NCBI RefSeq assembly: GCF_011046895.1 | Contig: NZ_CP049250.1 | Location: 682,001 to 746,000, forward strand | Direction of reading: 5' to 3' | From: Rhizobium rhizoryzae | GTDB lineage: Bacteria; Pseudomonadota; Alphaproteobacteria; Rhizobiales; Rhizobiaceae | DNA: 64,000 nt | Shown: in pieces, positions 37,489-48,317 of the stretch | Numbering within the stretch: position 1 is the stretch's first letter | How the letters are laid out: each line of letters begins with the position of its first letter | Position numbers and translations under genes: made by a program | The notes under the pieces: generated by a model | Databases searched by the model: none | Told to the model about the DNA's origin: nothing | Seen by the model: the letters and a program-made list of their open reading frames with translations, nothing else

Positions 37489-39216
37489 ATGTCCATTTTT
37501 GATCTTGGCGGCGATGCGCGGTCTGTCCTCGCAGCGCTCAACCGCTCGCAGGCAATCATCGAGTTCGACCTCAGCGGTCGGATCCTGCACGCGAACGAGA
37601 ACTTCCTCAACGCCATGGGATATCAGCTGTCGGACATCGTTGGGCAGCATCATCGAATGTTCGTGCTGCCTGCCGAGGCTGGATCCCGCGAATACAAACA
37701 GTTTTGGTCGGGTCTTGCAGAGGGTCGTTTCGACCAGCGTCAATACAAGCGCGTGGCGAAAGGTGGCCGGGAAATCTGGATCGAAGCCTCCTACAACCCG
37801 GTCTATCGCGGCGGAAAGCCGTTCAAGGTCGTGAAGTTCGCGACGGATATCACGACACAAAAGCTCCGGACGCTGGATGCGGAGGGAAAGCTGGCAGCAC
37901 TGGATCGTGCCCAGGCCATCATCGAATTTACGCCGACCGGCGAGATCATCGAGGCGAATTCAAACTTCCTGCACGCCATGGGCTATTCGCGCGAAGAGAT
38001 CATTGGTCGACACCACTCAATGTTCTGCGACCGCGACTACGCCGCTTCCCGCGATTATCGCGAGTTCTGGGAAACGCTGGGCACTGGTGCTTTCATCGCG
38101 GACCAATTCACCCGTTTTGGCAAAGGCGGAAAGCGCGTCAACATTCAGGCGTCCTACAACCCGATCGTCGACCGCGATGGCAAAGTGCTAAAAGTGGTCA
38201 AGTTTGCAACGGATGTTTCGGAACGGGTTCGCGTCATTGAAGAACTCGGCGCCGGCCTGCACCGCCTTGCCGAATGCAATATTCGCATGACACTCGACAA
38301 CGCCTTCAGTGCCGAATTCGAACCCCTGCGACAGGACTTCAACAGTTCAATCGGTGCCTTCCAGCAAACCCTTTCCGGCGTGCTCAACCAGACCGAATTC
38401 CTGATGGAAAACGGCGAGGCCATGAGCAAGTCTGCCGAAGAACTGTCTGCCCGCACGCGCCAGCAGGTTGCCGCTCTGGAAAACACGGCCACCGCGCTTG
38501 CCCAGGCGACATCGAATGTTCGCTCCGCCACCGAACGCACGCGCGAAACACGAAAGCTTGCAAGCGATGCGCGTCTGGCTGCGGCTTCATCCGTCGAGGT
38601 GGTTCGCAACACGGTGAGCGCCATGGAGCGCATCGAGGCGGCCTCGAACGAGATCGGCAAGATCATCGGGGTGATCGACGAAATCGCCTTCCAGACAAAC
38701 CTGCTGGCTCTCAATGCCGGGGTAGAAGCTGCCCGGGCCGGTGACGCCGGCAAGGGCTTTGCCGTCGTGGCGCAGGAGGTACGGGAGCTTGCGCAACGTT
38801 CCGCAAGCGCTGCAAAGGAAATCAAGACGCTGGTCAGCACGTCAGCGGACGAAGTGAAAGATGGCGTCCGGCTGGTCGGTGAGACAGGCAGGGCATTGCA
38901 GGAGATCGAAAGCTTCGTGGAAGCGATCGACCGCAACGTCGATGGCGTCGCCACCTCCTCTGCCGAGGAAGCGCTAGCACTGGACGAGATCAATAATTCG
39001 GTTATGGATGTCGATCGTATGGCCAAGGCGAATGCCGAAATGGTCGCGCATTCGACCCAAATCAGCCAATCGCTGTCGGACGGCACCGCCGTCCTGACCG
39101 AGCTGGTTTCGCGGTTCAAGCTGAACAGGCGCGGCACTCAACGCGAAGACAAGCGCGAGATCTGGACACCGGAAGAACGCGCCCGCCGGATTGGTCAGCT
39201 GCGTCAGGCATCCTGA
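37489..39216 (+). CDS. Methyl-accepting chemotaxis protein with two PAS domains
   Basis: The 575-residue protein has no membrane segment. Two tandem PAS domains (about residues 20-125 and 142-245) each end in the same pattern: [30 protein letters not shown] and [36 protein letters not shown]-like stretch leads to the signalling hairpin near residue 400 ([20 protein letters not shown]). PAS pairs of this kind often bind heme or flavin and sense oxygen or redox state. The C terminus (RIGQLRQAS) has no typical CheR-tethering pentapeptide. The hairpin at 39224-39249 terminates it. Confidence 0.94.
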   Translation: MSIFDLGGDARSVLAALNRSQAIIEFDLSGRILHANENFLNAMGYQLSDIVGQHHRMFVLPAEAGSREYKQFWSGLAEGRFDQRQYKRVAKGGREIWIEASYNPVYRGGKPFKVVKFATDITTQKLRTLDAEGKLAALDRAQAIIEFTPTGEIIEANSNFLHAMGYSREEIIGRHHSMFCDRDYAASRDYREFWETLGTGAFIADQFTRFGKGGKRVNIQASYNPIVDRDGKVLKVVKFATDVSERVRVIEELGAGLHRLAECNIRMTLDNAFSAEFEPLRQDFNSSIGAFQQTLSGVLNQTEFLMENGEAMSKSAEELSARTRQQVAALENTATALAQATSNVRSATERTRETRKLASDARLAAASSVEVVRNTVSAMERIEAASNEIGKIIGVIDEIAFQTNLLALNAGVEAARAGDAGKGFAVVAQEVRELAQRSASAAKEIKTLVSTSADEVKDGVRLVGETGRALQEIESFVEAIDRNVDGVATSSAEEALALDEINNSVMDVDRMAKANAEMVAHSTQISQSLSDGTAVLTELVSRFKLNRRGTQREDKREIWTPEERARRIGQLRQAS

Positions 39217-39217
39217 C

Positions 39218-39258
39218 AAAAAAGGCCGGGCGACGCGTGTCGCCCAGCCCCTTCCCTT
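39218..39258. terminator. Bidirectional terminator between chemoreceptor and membrane-protein gene
   Basis: GGGCGAC (39228-39234) pairs with GTCGCCC (39239-39245) around GCGT, extended by GGC/GCC with one mismatch. Read on the minus strand it is followed by TTTTTTGTC, a strong tail for the gene that ends at 39277. Read on the plus strand it can end the chemoreceptor transcript. Confidence 0.8.
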
Positions 39259-39276
39259 GGGAGGAAATGATTTTGA

Positions 39277-40149
39277 TCAGGCGCGCACGCGGCCACCAAG
39301 CGAACCGCCGAGGAAACCGGCAAGGGCACCAATGACCAGCGCCAGGGCAGACATCAGTGCACCCTTGGAAAATGCAGCGGATGCTTCTGTTGCGGCCTTG
39401 GCTGCGGCCTGCTTCGCCTGTTCAACGGACTGACGGTACTGCTGCTCGTACTGCGTGACCTGTTGGCGGGCATCATCGACAGAGATGTTCTGCGCCTTGG
39501 CCAAGGCATCGGCAGCACGGTTGCGGGCCTCTTCCTGCTTCGCGGCATCACCCGTGAGCAGAGCCTGCATGGAAGCAACGGCCGCATCACGCAGCGCTGC
39601 GGGGTCATTTCCGCCGCTGACGTTGCGAACCTGCTGTTCGATGCTTTGCAGGGGATTGGTGGCATTGGCGATGGATGGTGCGGCGGCGGTTGCAGCTGTC
39701 GCAATCGTCGAGCCCGTTCCGCTGAGAATGGTGGAGACTCCTCCGAAGGCACCGGAAACGAGTGCGCCAATCGACGTCGTTACGAGATAGAGCAACAGTA
39801 TAGTCGTCGCTGCCCAGACGGTCAGGCCATGCAGACCACCGCTCCGGGGAATGCGATGTGACAGCCGACCGGCAACATAAGCGCCCAAAAATACGGAAAT
39901 GACGGCAGAGACGACAAACCAGATGGCGGATGTTGTCGAGACCGTTGAGGCATCAGGCGCGCTCTGGCCGACGGGGTTGATAATGGCTGTCCCGATGCCT
40001 GCTCCGAGTAGGTTCAGCACAAATTGCGAGGAGATTGCAATTGCAACGCCAGCGAATATTGCGCCCCAGGAACAACTTCTGGCAGAGTTTAACAGAAGAC
40101 CTTCGCGATGGGTGGATGAGACGGGATGGGTTGAAGTGAAATCTGTCAT
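39277..40149 (-). CDS. Hypothetical membrane protein with coiled-coil insert
   Basis: The start at 40149 has AGGAG 8-9 bases upstream; a longer frame adds 65 unlikely residues. The 290-residue product has three N-terminal membrane helices (CSWGAIFAGVAIAISSQF, IWFVVSAVISVFLGAYVAG, WAATTILLLYLVTTSIGALV), an Ala/Gln-rich predicted coiled coil (about residues 150-255) and a last helix with Gly-rich end (IGALAGFLGGSLGGRVRA). I know similar rhizobial proteins only as uncharacterised membrane proteins. It is downstream of the DMT exporter gene with an 89-base gap, so it may have its own promoter. Confidence 0.82.
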   Translation of the reverse strand: MTDFTSTHPVSSTHREGLLLNSARSCSWGAIFAGVAIAISSQFVLNLLGAGIGTAIINPVGQSAPDASTVSTTSAIWFVVSAVISVFLGAYVAGRLSHRIPRSGGLHGLTVWAATTILLLYLVTTSIGALVSGAFGGVSTILSGTGSTIATAATAAAPSIANATNPLQSIEQQVRNVSGGNDPAALRDAAVASMQALLTGDAAKQEEARNRAADALAKAQNISVDDARQQVTQYEQQYRQSVEQAKQAAAKAATEASAAFSKGALMSALALVIGALAGFLGGSLGGRVRA

Positions 40150-40238
40150 ATTCGACACTCCTGGAACCACCGTGACTGTCACGGCGCTCAGGAACGACGA
40201 ATTAGACTGTTGGTTCCCGCCACATAACGCAGAATCTT

Positions 40239-41144
40239 CTAGGCTATTCTTTCTTTCTCTCGCGTGCGAAGGGTAAGCGGGACCTTGGCGAACATCACGG
40301 CATTTCCGGCGAGCGTCAGGCAGAGGCCGAAAACCCCCGGCCATGTCCAGTGATAATCCTCGAAGATGCTCGACAATGTCAGTGCCACGACGGGAAAGAG
40401 AACCGTTGCATAGGCCGCCTTCTGTGAGCCGAGACGCGAGACCAGCATGAGATAGGTTGTGAAACCTACGACTGAGCCGATCGCCGAGAGATAGATCAGT
40501 GCAGCCATGTAGGTTCTGTCCGGCGGCGCGACGACAGGTGTTTGCGTGACAGCAACCAGAAACAGCAAGGCCAGAGATCCGTATGTCATGCCCCAGGCAT
40601 TGGCCGTGATGGGCGAGAGACCAGCGGCACTATTGCGGCGCGACGCCATGTTGCCAAAGGAAAAGAAGAGCGTTCCAAGAGCCGAGAGCGCTATACCCTT
40701 CCAGCTGTCCGGCTTGACCGCCAGAAACACATCCGGTCCAAAAAGCAGGCAAAGGCCTGCCACACCCAAAGCAGCTGCAACGAGCGTCCGTGATTTGATG
40801 GGATCGCCGAAAAAGATCCTGGCATTCACGGCATTATAGACGGTGGCCAGAGAGAAGACGACGGAGATCAGTCCTGACGGCACATAGGCAGCCGCATGAT
40901 AAAAGCAAAGAAAGTTGCAGCAGAAGAGTGATAGCGCCTGAACGACCACGAAAGGCTGCTGCTGGAGTGTCGGAACCTTCAACCGGCCAGAGAGCACGAG
41001 CGCCCCAACAAGAATGAGGGCAGCGAGGGCGAAACGGTAGAAAACGGACACCAGCACCGGAACAGGCCCGATCTGCAGCGCAATCGCAATCCAGGTCGTT
41101 CCCCAGATGAGCACGGTGGAGGAGAAAAGCAGCAGATTGGTCAT
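40239..41144 (-). CDS. DMT superfamily transporter (EamA type)
   Basis: From the ATG at 41144 (AGGTG upstream; the longer frame adds 35 unconserved residues) the protein has 301 residues and ten membrane helices in two EamA repeats, beginning LLFSSTVLIWGTTWIAIALQIGPVPV. Such proteins usually export amino acids or other metabolites. It is divergent from the AraC-type gene, a frequent arrangement when the regulator controls the exporter (inference). Confidence 0.9.
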   Translation of the reverse strand: MTNLLLFSSTVLIWGTTWIAIALQIGPVPVLVSVFYRFALAALILVGALVLSGRLKVPTLQQQPFVVVQALSLFCCNFLCFYHAAAYVPSGLISVVFSLATVYNAVNARIFFGDPIKSRTLVAAALGVAGLCLLFGPDVFLAVKPDSWKGIALSALGTLFFSFGNMASRRNSAAGLSPITANAWGMTYGSLALLFLVAVTQTPVVAPPDRTYMAALIYLSAIGSVVGFTTYLMLVSRLGSQKAAYATVLFPVVALTLSSIFEDYHWTWPGVFGLCLTLAGNAVMFAKVPLTLRTREKERIA

Positions 41145-41311
41145 GATGGCACCTGAATGAGACTTCAGGGCAAACCCTAACGCACCGAAAGAGGCTCGCT
41201 CTTGCAGGATCTTGCGGCGATCTCTCTTTGCGTCCAGATTGCAGCACATTTTCCATGGTCAGGCAGCCGCTTTCAATTGTAGGAATAAGGCCTGCCACCA
41301 CTGAGCTTGCC

Positions 41312-42199
41312 ATGCTGAACACTGCATCCGTTTTTGGTTCCCTGTCTGCTTCCTCCCGGGCTGTGAGCCTGGGCGCTCTCGATATGGGTAGCGGCAGGGC
41401 AGCAGCGCTGTGGAGCAACAGTCATGACCGGATGCGCTATGAACGGCCTGACGGCCATGCCTTCAGCTGTTATCTGCGTGGCGGCGACGGAACCCGGCGG
41501 GTCGACGGCAAAAGATTATCCGGGCGGCCTGGCGCGGTGTGCATCATGCCGCAGGGCGCATCTTCGGAATGGGAAATCACGGACCGCTTTGACTTCGTCC
41601 ATCTCTATCTTGCCGACGACGAACTGAAACGATTGTTCTCGGAGATCTTCGATCGGGACGCACGGCTGATGCTTCTCCCGGAAGCGACCTTCGAGGACGC
41701 GCCTCGTATTGCCGATGGTCTGGGTAGGCTTGCAACGGCGCTCCAGAGCGACAACCGGATCCTGGCAGAACAGGCCATCGTATCGACGGTGCAGCATCTC
41801 TTCAGCGATCATCGATACGGCGATCACAACCTGCGACAGTTGCGCGGTGGTCTTGCAGCACATATCCGCCGTCGCCTGCTCGACTACATCGAGGCGCATC
41901 TGCAGAGCCAGATTTCGCTGCGCGATCTCGCCGCGGTTGCGGACCTCAGCGAATTCCATCTGCAACGGATGTTCAAGCAGAGTTGTGGTATCAGCCCCTA
42001 CGGCTATTTGCTCAATCGCCGGATGGAAAGGGCACGGCTGATGCTGACCGGGGCTGAGCCCATTGCCCAGATCGCCACTGCCTGCGGTTTCAGCAGCCAG
42101 AGCCACCTCACACGCGCCTTCAAGACAATGACGGGAATGACGCCATTGGCCTACCGCCTGATGGCCAATGGCATAGCTTGCGAGCTACCAGGCAGCTGA
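41312..42199 (+). CDS. AraC family transcriptional regulator
   Basis: The 295-residue protein has an N-terminal ligand-binding part and two C-terminal helix-turn-helix motifs: ISLRDLAAVADLSEFHLQRMF and PIAQIATACGFSSQSHLTRAF, with the conserved GISPYGYLLNRRMERAR linker. The start is uncertain: ATG 41312, ATG 41255 and TTG 41228 are all in frame and none has a strong ribosome site. It is divergent from the DMT exporter gene and probably controls it. Confidence 0.88.
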   Translation: MLNTASVFGSLSASSRAVSLGALDMGSGRAAALWSNSHDRMRYERPDGHAFSCYLRGGDGTRRVDGKRLSGRPGAVCIMPQGASSEWEITDRFDFVHLYLADDELKRLFSEIFDRDARLMLLPEATFEDAPRIADGLGRLATALQSDNRILAEQAIVSTVQHLFSDHRYGDHNLRQLRGGLAAHIRRRLLDYIEAHLQSQISLRDLAAVADLSEFHLQRMFKQSCGISPYGYLLNRRMERARLMLTGAEPIAQIATACGFSSQSHLTRAFKTMTGMTPLAYRLMANGIACELPGS

Positions 42200-42200
42200 A

Positions 42201-42225
42201 GTCGGCAGCCTCACTGACTGCCGAC
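42201..42225. terminator. Hairpin between araC-type gene and pheT
   Basis: GTCGGCAG (42201-42208) pairs with CTGCCGAC (42218-42225) with a 9-base loop, right after the regulator stop and 14 bases from the convergent pheT stop. No T run is present on either side, so it may end transcription only weakly. Confidence 0.55.
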
Positions 42226-42238
42226 CCGCCTAATTTGA

Positions 42239-44665
42239 TCAAGCGCGAAGAACGCCGCCTGTTGTCTTCTCGACATTGCCGACAATCTTCTTCGTCAGCG
42301 CGTCAAAATCCTCATCCGTCAGGGTCTTGTCCGTCGGCTGGATCAGAACCTCGATCGCGATGGACTTCTTGCCTTCGCCAAGAGATGCACCTTCGAACAC
42401 GTCGAAAACGTTGACACCGGTGATGAGCTTGCGGTCGGCACTCGTGGCAGCCTTGATGATGGAGCCAGCATCCACGGCTTTCTCGACCACGAAGGCGAAG
42501 TCGCGCTTCACCATCTGGAAGGGTGACAGTTCGAGAGCAGCCTTGGTGCGGGTTGCCTTCTTCTTCGGTTCCGGCATGACATCCAGATAGACCTCGAAGC
42601 CGGCCAGTGCGCCGGAGACATCCAGAGCCGACAGCGTGTTCGGATGGAATTCACCGAAGTGCCCAAGCACCACTTTCGGGCCCATCTTTATCGTGCCGGA
42701 ACGACCCGGATGATACCAGGATGGACCGCCCTGCTCGACCTGCACATTCGCCATCGGCATGCCGCACGCTTCGAGAACAGCCAAGGCATCTGCCTTTGCA
42801 TCGAACACATCGACCGGCTTTCCGCCACCCTTGGCTGCGTTGGACCATAAACGGCCTGAACCGGAAAGCGAGGCCGTGCCGCGGCGAATGCCACCGGCAA
42901 CGCGACGCTGCTTTTCGGGTGTATCGCCCTCATAGGTGCCCGATACCTCGAAGATCGCCACGTCGCCATAACCCTTGTCGGCGTTGCGCTGGGCGGCAGT
43001 CAGCAAACCGGGCAGTAGCGATGGACGCATGTCCGACATATCGGCTGCAATCGGATTGACCAGCTTCAATGCCGGGCTTCCACCACCGAACAGCTTCGCC
43101 TGATCTTCCGGGATGAAGGACCAGGTGACAGCTTCCAGCATGCCGCGCGAGGCAAGCGCGCGCTTGGCAACACGGGTACGGATCTGCAGCGTGGTCAGGA
43201 TACGCGCATTGACCGTGTCCTTCGCAGCAAGCGGTTCCGGCTTGATGTTGTCGACACCGTGGACGCGCATGACCTCTTCCACGAGATCCGCCTTGCCATC
43301 GACATCGGGACGCCAGGAAGGCACAGCGACCTGCACGCGCTCTTCGTCGCCGGAGAGGATCTCGAAGCCGAGACCAGTCAGGATCTGACGGCTCTCCTCA
43401 ACGGAAACGTTGAGGCCGGTCAGGCGTTTCACTTCCGAGAAGGGGAAGTCCACAAGCTTGCGATCATGTCCCTTGTAGCCGGAAACACGCGCCTTTGCAG
43501 CGGTGCCCCCGCACAGCTCCAGCACCAGTTCGGTGGTGCGCTCAAGACCCGGCATCATGTATTCGGGATCCACGCCGCGCTCGAAACGATAGCGGGCATC
43601 AGTGATGATGCCCAACGCACGGCCGGACTTGGCGATGTTGATCGGATCCCACAAGGCCGACTCAATCAGCACATCCACCGTGTTTTCATCGCAGCCGGAA
43701 TGCTCGCCGCCCATGATGCCGCCGATGGATTCGACGCCGTTATCATCGGCGATAATCACATTGTTCGACGAGAGCTTGTAGGTACGCGTATCGAGCGCAA
43801 GGATTTCCTCTCCTTCCGTCGCACGGCGAACGGTGAGATTGCCCTTCACCTTGGCCGCATCGAAAACGTGCATGGGGCGACCCTGGTCGAAGGTCATATA
43901 GTTGGTGATGTCGACCAGCGCATTGATTGGACGAAGACCGATCGCCTTCAGACGCTGCTGCATCCAGGCAGGGCTCGGGCCATTCTTCACGCCGCGGACA
44001 AGGCGCAGCGCGAAACCGGGGCACAGGCTCTCGTCGTCGAGATCAATGGAGACTTCGACCGGAGTTTCCCCGTCCACCTTGAAGCTGGGTGCCTTTGGCT
44101 GCTTCAGCGTGCCGAGACCAGAGGCGGCCAGATCGCGGGCGATACCGAATACGCTCGTGCAATCCGGGCGATTAGGCGTGAGGTTGATCTCGATGACCGG
44201 ATCATCGAGCCCCGCAAAGGATGCAAAGGTCTGACCGACCGGAGCATCTTCCGGCAGATCGATGATGCCGTCATGATTATCGGAGATGTTCAGCTCCTTT
44301 TCGGAGCACATCATGCCATGGCTTTCGACGCCGCGAATATTGCCGACAGCGAGCGTCACATCGATACCCGGCACATAGGTGCCCGGGCGTGCCAGAGCGC
44401 CGACAAGGCCAGCGCGGGCATTCGGCGCGCCGCAGACGACCTGAACCGGCTTGCCATCGCCCGTATCGACCATCAGTACCTTCAGCCGGTCAGCGGAGGG
44501 GTGCTTTTCAGCGGAAACAACCTTGGCAATGACGAAAGGCTTGTAAGCTGCGCGATCATCAACATCCTCGACTTCGAGGCCGATCGCCGTCAAGCGCTCG
44601 CAGACCTCTTCCAACGAGGCATTGGTGTCCAGATGTTCCTTCAGCCAGGAGAGCGTGAATTTCAT
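42239..44665 (-). CDS. pheT: Phenylalanyl-tRNA synthetase beta subunit
   Basis: The 808-residue subunit is of normal length. An N-terminal tRNA-binding OB domain ([19 protein letters not shown], residues about 54-150) is followed by B1/B5 domains, the catalytic-like core and the C-terminal ferredoxin-fold anticodon-binding domain ([15 protein letters not shown] onward). With PheS it forms the alpha2beta2 enzyme that charges tRNA-Phe and edits Tyr through the B3/B4 domain. GGAGG precedes the ATG and the gap to pheS is 21 bases. A 534-codon frame on the other strand is a shadow. Confidence 0.98.
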   Translation of the reverse strand: MKFTLSWLKEHLDTNASLEEVCERLTAIGLEVEDVDDRAAYKPFVIAKVVSAEKHPSADRLKVLMVDTGDGKPVQVVCGAPNARAGLVGALARPGTYVPGIDVTLAVGNIRGVESHGMMCSEKELNISDNHDGIIDLPEDAPVGQTFASFAGLDDPVIEINLTPNRPDCTSVFGIARDLAASGLGTLKQPKAPSFKVDGETPVEVSIDLDDESLCPGFALRLVRGVKNGPSPAWMQQRLKAIGLRPINALVDITNYMTFDQGRPMHVFDAAKVKGNLTVRRATEGEEILALDTRTYKLSSNNVIIADDNGVESIGGIMGGEHSGCDENTVDVLIESALWDPINIAKSGRALGIITDARYRFERGVDPEYMMPGLERTTELVLELCGGTAAKARVSGYKGHDRKLVDFPFSEVKRLTGLNVSVEESRQILTGLGFEILSGDEERVQVAVPSWRPDVDGKADLVEEVMRVHGVDNIKPEPLAAKDTVNARILTTLQIRTRVAKRALASRGMLEAVTWSFIPEDQAKLFGGGSPALKLVNPIAADMSDMRPSLLPGLLTAAQRNADKGYGDVAIFEVSGTYEGDTPEKQRRVAGGIRRGTASLSGSGRLWSNAAKGGGKPVDVFDAKADALAVLEACGMPMANVQVEQGGPSWYHPGRSGTIKMGPKVVLGHFGEFHPNTLSALDVSGALAGFEVYLDVMPEPKKKATRTKAALELSPFQMVKRDFAFVVEKAVDAGSIIKAATSADRKLITGVNVFDVFEGASLGEGKKSIAIEVLIQPTDKTLTDEDFDALTKKIVGNVEKTTGGVLRA

Positions 44666-44686
44666 ATGTTTATCCTCCGTGCTGAA

Positions 44687-45772
44687 TTACTGGCTCAAAC
44701 CGCCGAACAGTGTCGGCATGTCGAGCGGACGGAACCCGTAGTGGCTCATCCAGCGCACGTCCGCGTTGAAGAAGTCACGCAGGTCCGGCATGCCGTATTT
44801 CAGCATGGCGATGCGGTCGAGCCCCATGCCCCAGGCAAAGCCCTGATACTCGTCGGGATCTAGACCGCCGGCACGCAGGACATTCGGGTGAACCATGCCG
44901 CAGCCGAGGATTTCCATCCAGTCAGTTCCCTCGCCGAACTTGACGATCGGGCCGGAAGAACGGTCACACTGGATATCCACCTCGAAGCTGGGTTCGGTGA
45001 ACGGGAAGAAGGAGGGGCGAAAGCGCATGGTGACGCTGTCCACCTCAAAAAAGGCCTTGCAGAACTCTTCGAGGATCCAGCGCATGTTACCGACATGGCT
45101 CTTCTTGTCGACGACCAGGCCTTCCACCTGGTGGAACATGGGCGAATGGGTGGCATCGCTGTCCTGACGGTAGGTCTTGCCAGGAATGATGATGCGGATC
45201 GGCGGCTTCTGGGCTTCCATGGTGCGCACCTGCACAGGCGAGGTGTGCGTGCGCAGAACCTTGCGCTCACCCTTCTCGTCCGTCGGGAGAAAGAAGGTGT
45301 CGTGCATCTCGCGGGCCGGGTGACCCTCCGGGAAGTTCAGCGCCGTGAAATTGTAATAGTCGGTCTCGATATCCGGACCTTCCGCGATCGAAAAACCCAT
45401 ATCTGCAAAGATGGCGGTGATTTCATCGACGATCTGGCTGATCGGGTGAATGCGTCCACGCTCGGCGGGCGAAGAGCGCACCGGCAGGGTTACATCCAGC
45501 GTCTCCGCTGCAAGCCGGGCGTTGATGGCGGCGTCGCGCAGCACAGTCTTGCGCGCGTTCAACGCCTCCGTCACCTCGGTCTTCAAGGCATTGATGGCAG
45601 CACCGCGAGTCTGGCGCTCTTCCGGGCTCATCGACCCCAGCGTCTTCAGCAGTTCGGAGACGGAGCCTTTCTTGCCCAGCGCCGAAACGCGAACGCCTTC
45701 CAGGGTCGCCTCGTCGGACGCATCGTTGATTTCAGCCAGAAGCGAGGATTTCAGGTTTTCCAGATCGGACAT
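44687..45772 (-). CDS. pheS: Phenylalanyl-tRNA synthetase alpha subunit
   Basis: The start at 45772 gives the normal 361-residue length (an upstream in-frame codon would add 20 residues). The N-terminal coiled-coil tRNA arm is followed by class II motifs: motif 2 with the [16 protein letters not shown] signature and motif 3 [11 protein letters not shown]. It contains the active site that makes Phe-AMP. It is separated from rplT by a strong hairpin with T tail, so expression is probably set partly by read-through and partly by a promoter in the gap. Confidence 0.98.
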   Translation of the reverse strand: MSDLENLKSSLLAEINDASDEATLEGVRVSALGKKGSVSELLKTLGSMSPEERQTRGAAINALKTEVTEALNARKTVLRDAAINARLAAETLDVTLPVRSSPAERGRIHPISQIVDEITAIFADMGFSIAEGPDIETDYYNFTALNFPEGHPAREMHDTFFLPTDEKGERKVLRTHTSPVQVRTMEAQKPPIRIIIPGKTYRQDSDATHSPMFHQVEGLVVDKKSHVGNMRWILEEFCKAFFEVDSVTMRFRPSFFPFTEPSFEVDIQCDRSSGPIVKFGEGTDWMEILGCGMVHPNVLRAGGLDPDEYQGFAWGMGLDRIAMLKYGMPDLRDFFNADVRWMSHYGFRPLDMPTLFGGLSQ

Positions 45773-45850
45773 GATGATTTCCGTTTGATGCCGGGCAGTG
45801 AGCAGACAGGTTTGGATCGCTGCTTGCGACATGTGGTCGTAACGGTCAAA

Positions 45851-45890
45851 TGAAAAACCCGCGCCAGCCCAAACCAGCGCGGGTTTCCCA
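45851..45890 (-). terminator. Terminator or attenuator between rplT and pheS
   Basis: On the minus strand AAACCCGCGC (45886-45877) pairs with GCGCGGGTTT (45864-45855), 12-base loop, followed by TTTTCA. It lies 36 bases past the rplT stop and 78 bases before the pheS start. I looked for a Phe-rich leader peptide like E. coli PheM and saw none, so peptide-based attenuation is not supported. Confidence 0.85.
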
Positions 45891-45925
45891 AATCAATGAA
45901 GCTCGTGAAGCTTGGGAAGCGCTGG

Positions 45926-46330
45926 TTAACGAACCGCGCTTTCAAACTCGTTTGCCGTACCGGCATCCTTGAGGTAGGCGAGCGCCTTCTTGGAAGCTTC
46001 GACGAGAGCGCCGAATGCTGCCGGCTCATGGATTGCCATGTCAGACAGAACCTTGCGGTCCACTTCGATGCCAGCCTTGTTCAAGCCGTCGATGAAACGA
46101 CCATAGGTCAGGCCGAATTCGCGGACAGCAGCGTTGATACGCTGGATCCACAGAGCGCGGAAGTTGCGCTTCTTGACGCGACGGTCGCGCGTTGCGAACT
46201 GACGCGAACGATCGACAGCTGCCTTTGCGGCGCGGATGGTGTTCTTACGACGACCGTAGAAGCCCTTTGCGGCCTTCAGGGTCTTGGTGTGCTTTGCGCG
46301 TGAGGTTACGCCACGTTTTACGCGTGCCAT
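45926..46330 (-). CDS. rplT: 50S ribosomal protein L20
   Basis: The 134-residue protein begins [22 protein letters not shown] and contains the conserved [19 protein letters not shown] and [22 protein letters not shown]20 nucleates early assembly of the 50S subunit and in E. coli represses rpmI-rplT translation. AAGGAG lies before the ATG, and rpmI ends 37 bases upstream. The length exceeds E. coli L20 (118) by a C-terminal tail common in alphaproteobacteria. Confidence 0.98.
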   Translation of the reverse strand: MARVKRGVTSRAKHTKTLKAAKGFYGRRKNTIRAAKAAVDRSRQFATRDRRVKKRNFRALWIQRINAAVREFGLTYGRFIDGLNKAGIEVDRKVLSDMAIHEPAAFGALVEASKKALAYLKDAGTANEFESAVR

Positions 46331-46367
46331 GTCATGATCTCCTTAATGTTCCGAAAGCGAAATGGTC

Positions 46368-46571
46368 TCAGAGACCGTTTGGCAGGTAGTTCTTGATGAC
46401 CTTCTTGCCGTCAGCTTCGGCCAGAACCATCGTACCGCGAGCATCGCGGATGAACTTGTTGGAACGCTTGATCATGCCGTGGCGCTTGCCAGCAGCAGCG
46501 GCGAGAACCTTGCCCGTCGCAGTGACCTTGAACCGCTTCTTGGCGGACGATTTCGTCTTCATCTTGGGCAT
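46368..46571 (-). CDS. rpmI: 50S ribosomal protein L35
   Basis: The 67-residue protein from the ATG at 46571 (GGAG upstream) begins [20 protein letters not shown] and includes the RNA-binding [19 protein letters not shown]. It is a normal-length L35. A hairpin with T tail lies upstream between infC and this gene and may trim infC read-through. Confidence 0.98.
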   Translation of the reverse strand: MPKMKTKSSAKKRFKVTATGKVLAAAAGKRHGMIKRSNKFIRDARGTMVLAEADGKKVIKNYLPNGL

Positions 46572-46628
46572 TTTGCTACTCCGTATTCTTGTATCGAAGC
46601 TGGCTGATGAGGCTGGCTTCAAGCTATT

Positions 46629-46662
46629 CAAAAACGGCCACGGCATGCCCTGCCGGACCGTT
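46629..46662 (-). terminator. Attenuating hairpin between infC and rpmI
   Basis: On the minus strand AACGG-TC-CGGCA pairs with TGCCG-TGG-CCGTT around a GGGCA loop, ending in TTTTTG. The small internal loop makes it an imperfect stem. It would partly end infC transcripts and adjust IF3 to ribosomal-protein ratios. Confidence 0.65.
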
Positions 46663-46764
46663 CGGACGCGCGCTTATACCGACAGACCGGTAAAAGCGCA
46701 ATGGGGGTGAACAGAATTGCGTGCGCGGCTGCAAATGGACCGGCACAGGATGGAAAGGCACCGA

Positions 46765-47301
46765 TCAGCGCGGTGCCAGAACCATCATCATCTGGCGGCC
46801 TTCCAGCTTCGGCTCGGCTTCAACCTTGGCGATTGCCGCGGTATCTTCCTTGACCTGAAGAAGAAGCTTCATACCGAGTTCCTGGTGCGCCATTTCGCGA
46901 CCACGGAAACGAAGCGTGACGCGGACCTTGTCGCCATCTTCGAAGAACCGAAGGATGGCCTTCATCTTCACCTCATAGTCATGAGTGTCGATGTTCGGAC
47001 GCATCTTGATTTCTTTGATTTCGACGATCTTCTGCTTCTTGCGTGCTTCGGCAGCCTTTTTCTGGTTGGCATACTTCAGCTTGCCGAGATCGAGAATCTT
47101 GCAGACCGGCGGCTCGGTGTTCGGAGAGATCTCGACGAGATCGAGACCTGCCTCCTCGGCCATTCTCAGCGCCTGGTCTGTCGGCACGATGCCGAGGTTT
47201 TGACCCTCTGCGTCGATCAGCTGGACGCGAGGAATGCGGATTTCCCGGTTAGAGCGCGGTCCGTCTTTGACAGGAGCGTCGGTCTTGAATGGTCTGCGAA
47301 T
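46765..47301 (-). CDS. infC: Translation initiation factor IF-3 (AUU start)
   Basis: The ATG/GTG-only frame begins at GTG 47187 in the middle of the N-terminal domain ([17 protein letters not shown]). The conserved start of IF3 is found upstream in the same frame: [37 protein letters not shown], beginning at an ATT codon at 47301-47299 with GAGGAG nine bases before it. That gives 178 residues, close to E. coli IF3 (180), whose gene also starts with AUU so that IF3 can repress its own translation. The C-terminal domain ([15 protein letters not shown]) is complete. The mRNA start is divergent from a hydrolase gene. Confidence 0.95.
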   Translation of the reverse strand: MRRPFKTDAPVKDGPRSNREIRIPRVQLIDAEGQNLGIVPTDQALRMAEEAGLDLVEISPNTEPPVCKILDLGKLKYANQKKAAEARKKQKIVEIKEIKMRPNIDTHDYEVKMKAILRFFEDGDKVRVTLRFRGREMAHQELGMKLLLQVKEDTAAIAKVEAEPKLEGRQMMMVLAPR

Positions 47302-47484
47302 GGTCGTATTCTCCTCGAATAATTAAAGGGTCGCAGCGGCGGCCCTTGCGCTCGTGGCGCAATGAAAGGGCAATTTCGTCAACGCTGCTCCGAAGTCAAT
47401 AGCATAGTGTCGCCAATAAATCACCTAGTGCCGCGTTTTTACGAATCTGTTTTATAGGTGCATCTGTTTGAAGGAGAATGAGCC

Positions 47485-48276
47485 ATGAATCTGCCGGTCG
47501 CGCCCGAAAAAAGCACCCACATCACCGTCGGTGAGGGCGGAGAAGCCCGGCAGATCGCGCTGGTTCACCGACAGGGGCGAGCAGCCGATTCCCCCATGCT
47601 CGTCTGGCTCGGCGGGTACCGGTCAGACATGAGCGGCACGAAGGCTCTGGAAATGGAGCGGCTGGCGGGAGAGCTCGGCCTGCCGTCCTTGCGTTTCGAC
47701 TATTCCGGCCATGGCGTTTCTGGAGGCGCGTTTCGCGACGGCACGATCTCGCGCTGGCTGGAGGAAGCACTCGCCGTCATCAAGGCTTATCCGGCCAGAG
47801 ACGTCATCCTTATCGGATCCTCGATGGGCGGGTGGATTGCCCTGCGAGCGCTTCAGGAACTTCGCAAGCAAAGCGAGATCGCGATAAAGGGCCTCTTCCT
47901 CATCGCTCCGGCGCCCGACTTCACGCATGACCTTATCGAGCCTGCGCTCAGCGAGACCGAACGCCAGTCGCTCCAGGAGCGCGGCTTTTTCGAAGAGCAC
48001 TCTGAATATAGTCCTGAGCCGAATATCTTTACGCGTGATCTGATGGAGGACGGCTTCAGCAATCGCGTTCTGACCGGCATCATCGAAACGGGCTGCCCGG
48101 TTCACATTCTGCAAGGCATGAAGGATGCGGATGTCCCATTCCAGCATGCTCTGAAGCTCGTGGAATTCCTGCCTGCTGATGACGTCGTTCTGACACTGAT
48201 CCGCGACGGTGATCACCGCCTGTCCCGACCGCAGGATATCGAGCGTATGCGGGCAGCAATCATCGGATTGATCTGA
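47485..48276 (+). CDS. Alpha/beta hydrolase
   Basis: The 263-residue protein has the nucleophile elbow GSSMGGW with Ser113, an acidic residue in GMKDADVPF and a histidine in DGDHRLS, the usual catalytic triad order. The FDYSGHGVSGG motif near residue 71 fits acyl-ester or thioester hydrolases of the ABHD10/palmitoyl-thioesterase-like group. AAGGAG precedes the ATG by 9 bases. It stands alone, divergent from infC. The substrate is not known. Confidence 0.85.
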   Translation: MNLPVAPEKSTHITVGEGGEARQIALVHRQGRAADSPMLVWLGGYRSDMSGTKALEMERLAGELGLPSLRFDYSGHGVSGGAFRDGTISRWLEEALAVIKAYPARDVILIGSSMGGWIALRALQELRKQSEIAIKGLFLIAPAPDFTHDLIEPALSETERQSLQERGFFEEHSEYSPEPNIFTRDLMEDGFSNRVLTGIIETGCPVHILQGMKDADVPFQHALKLVEFLPADDVVLTLIRDGDHRLSRPQDIERMRAAIIGLI

Positions 48277-48317
48277 TTTCCAGCCGCAACATTAGATGTT
48301 GCTGAAATGAATCGATC

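Noticed and set aside
43259..44863. A 534-codon plus-strand frame across pheT
   Set aside because: It is a shadow of pheT, with no ribosome site and with a composition typical of antisense frames.
45773..45925. Phe-rich leader peptide before pheS
   Set aside because: I searched the leader for a short frame with several Phe codons and found none, so E. coli-like attenuation is not supported.
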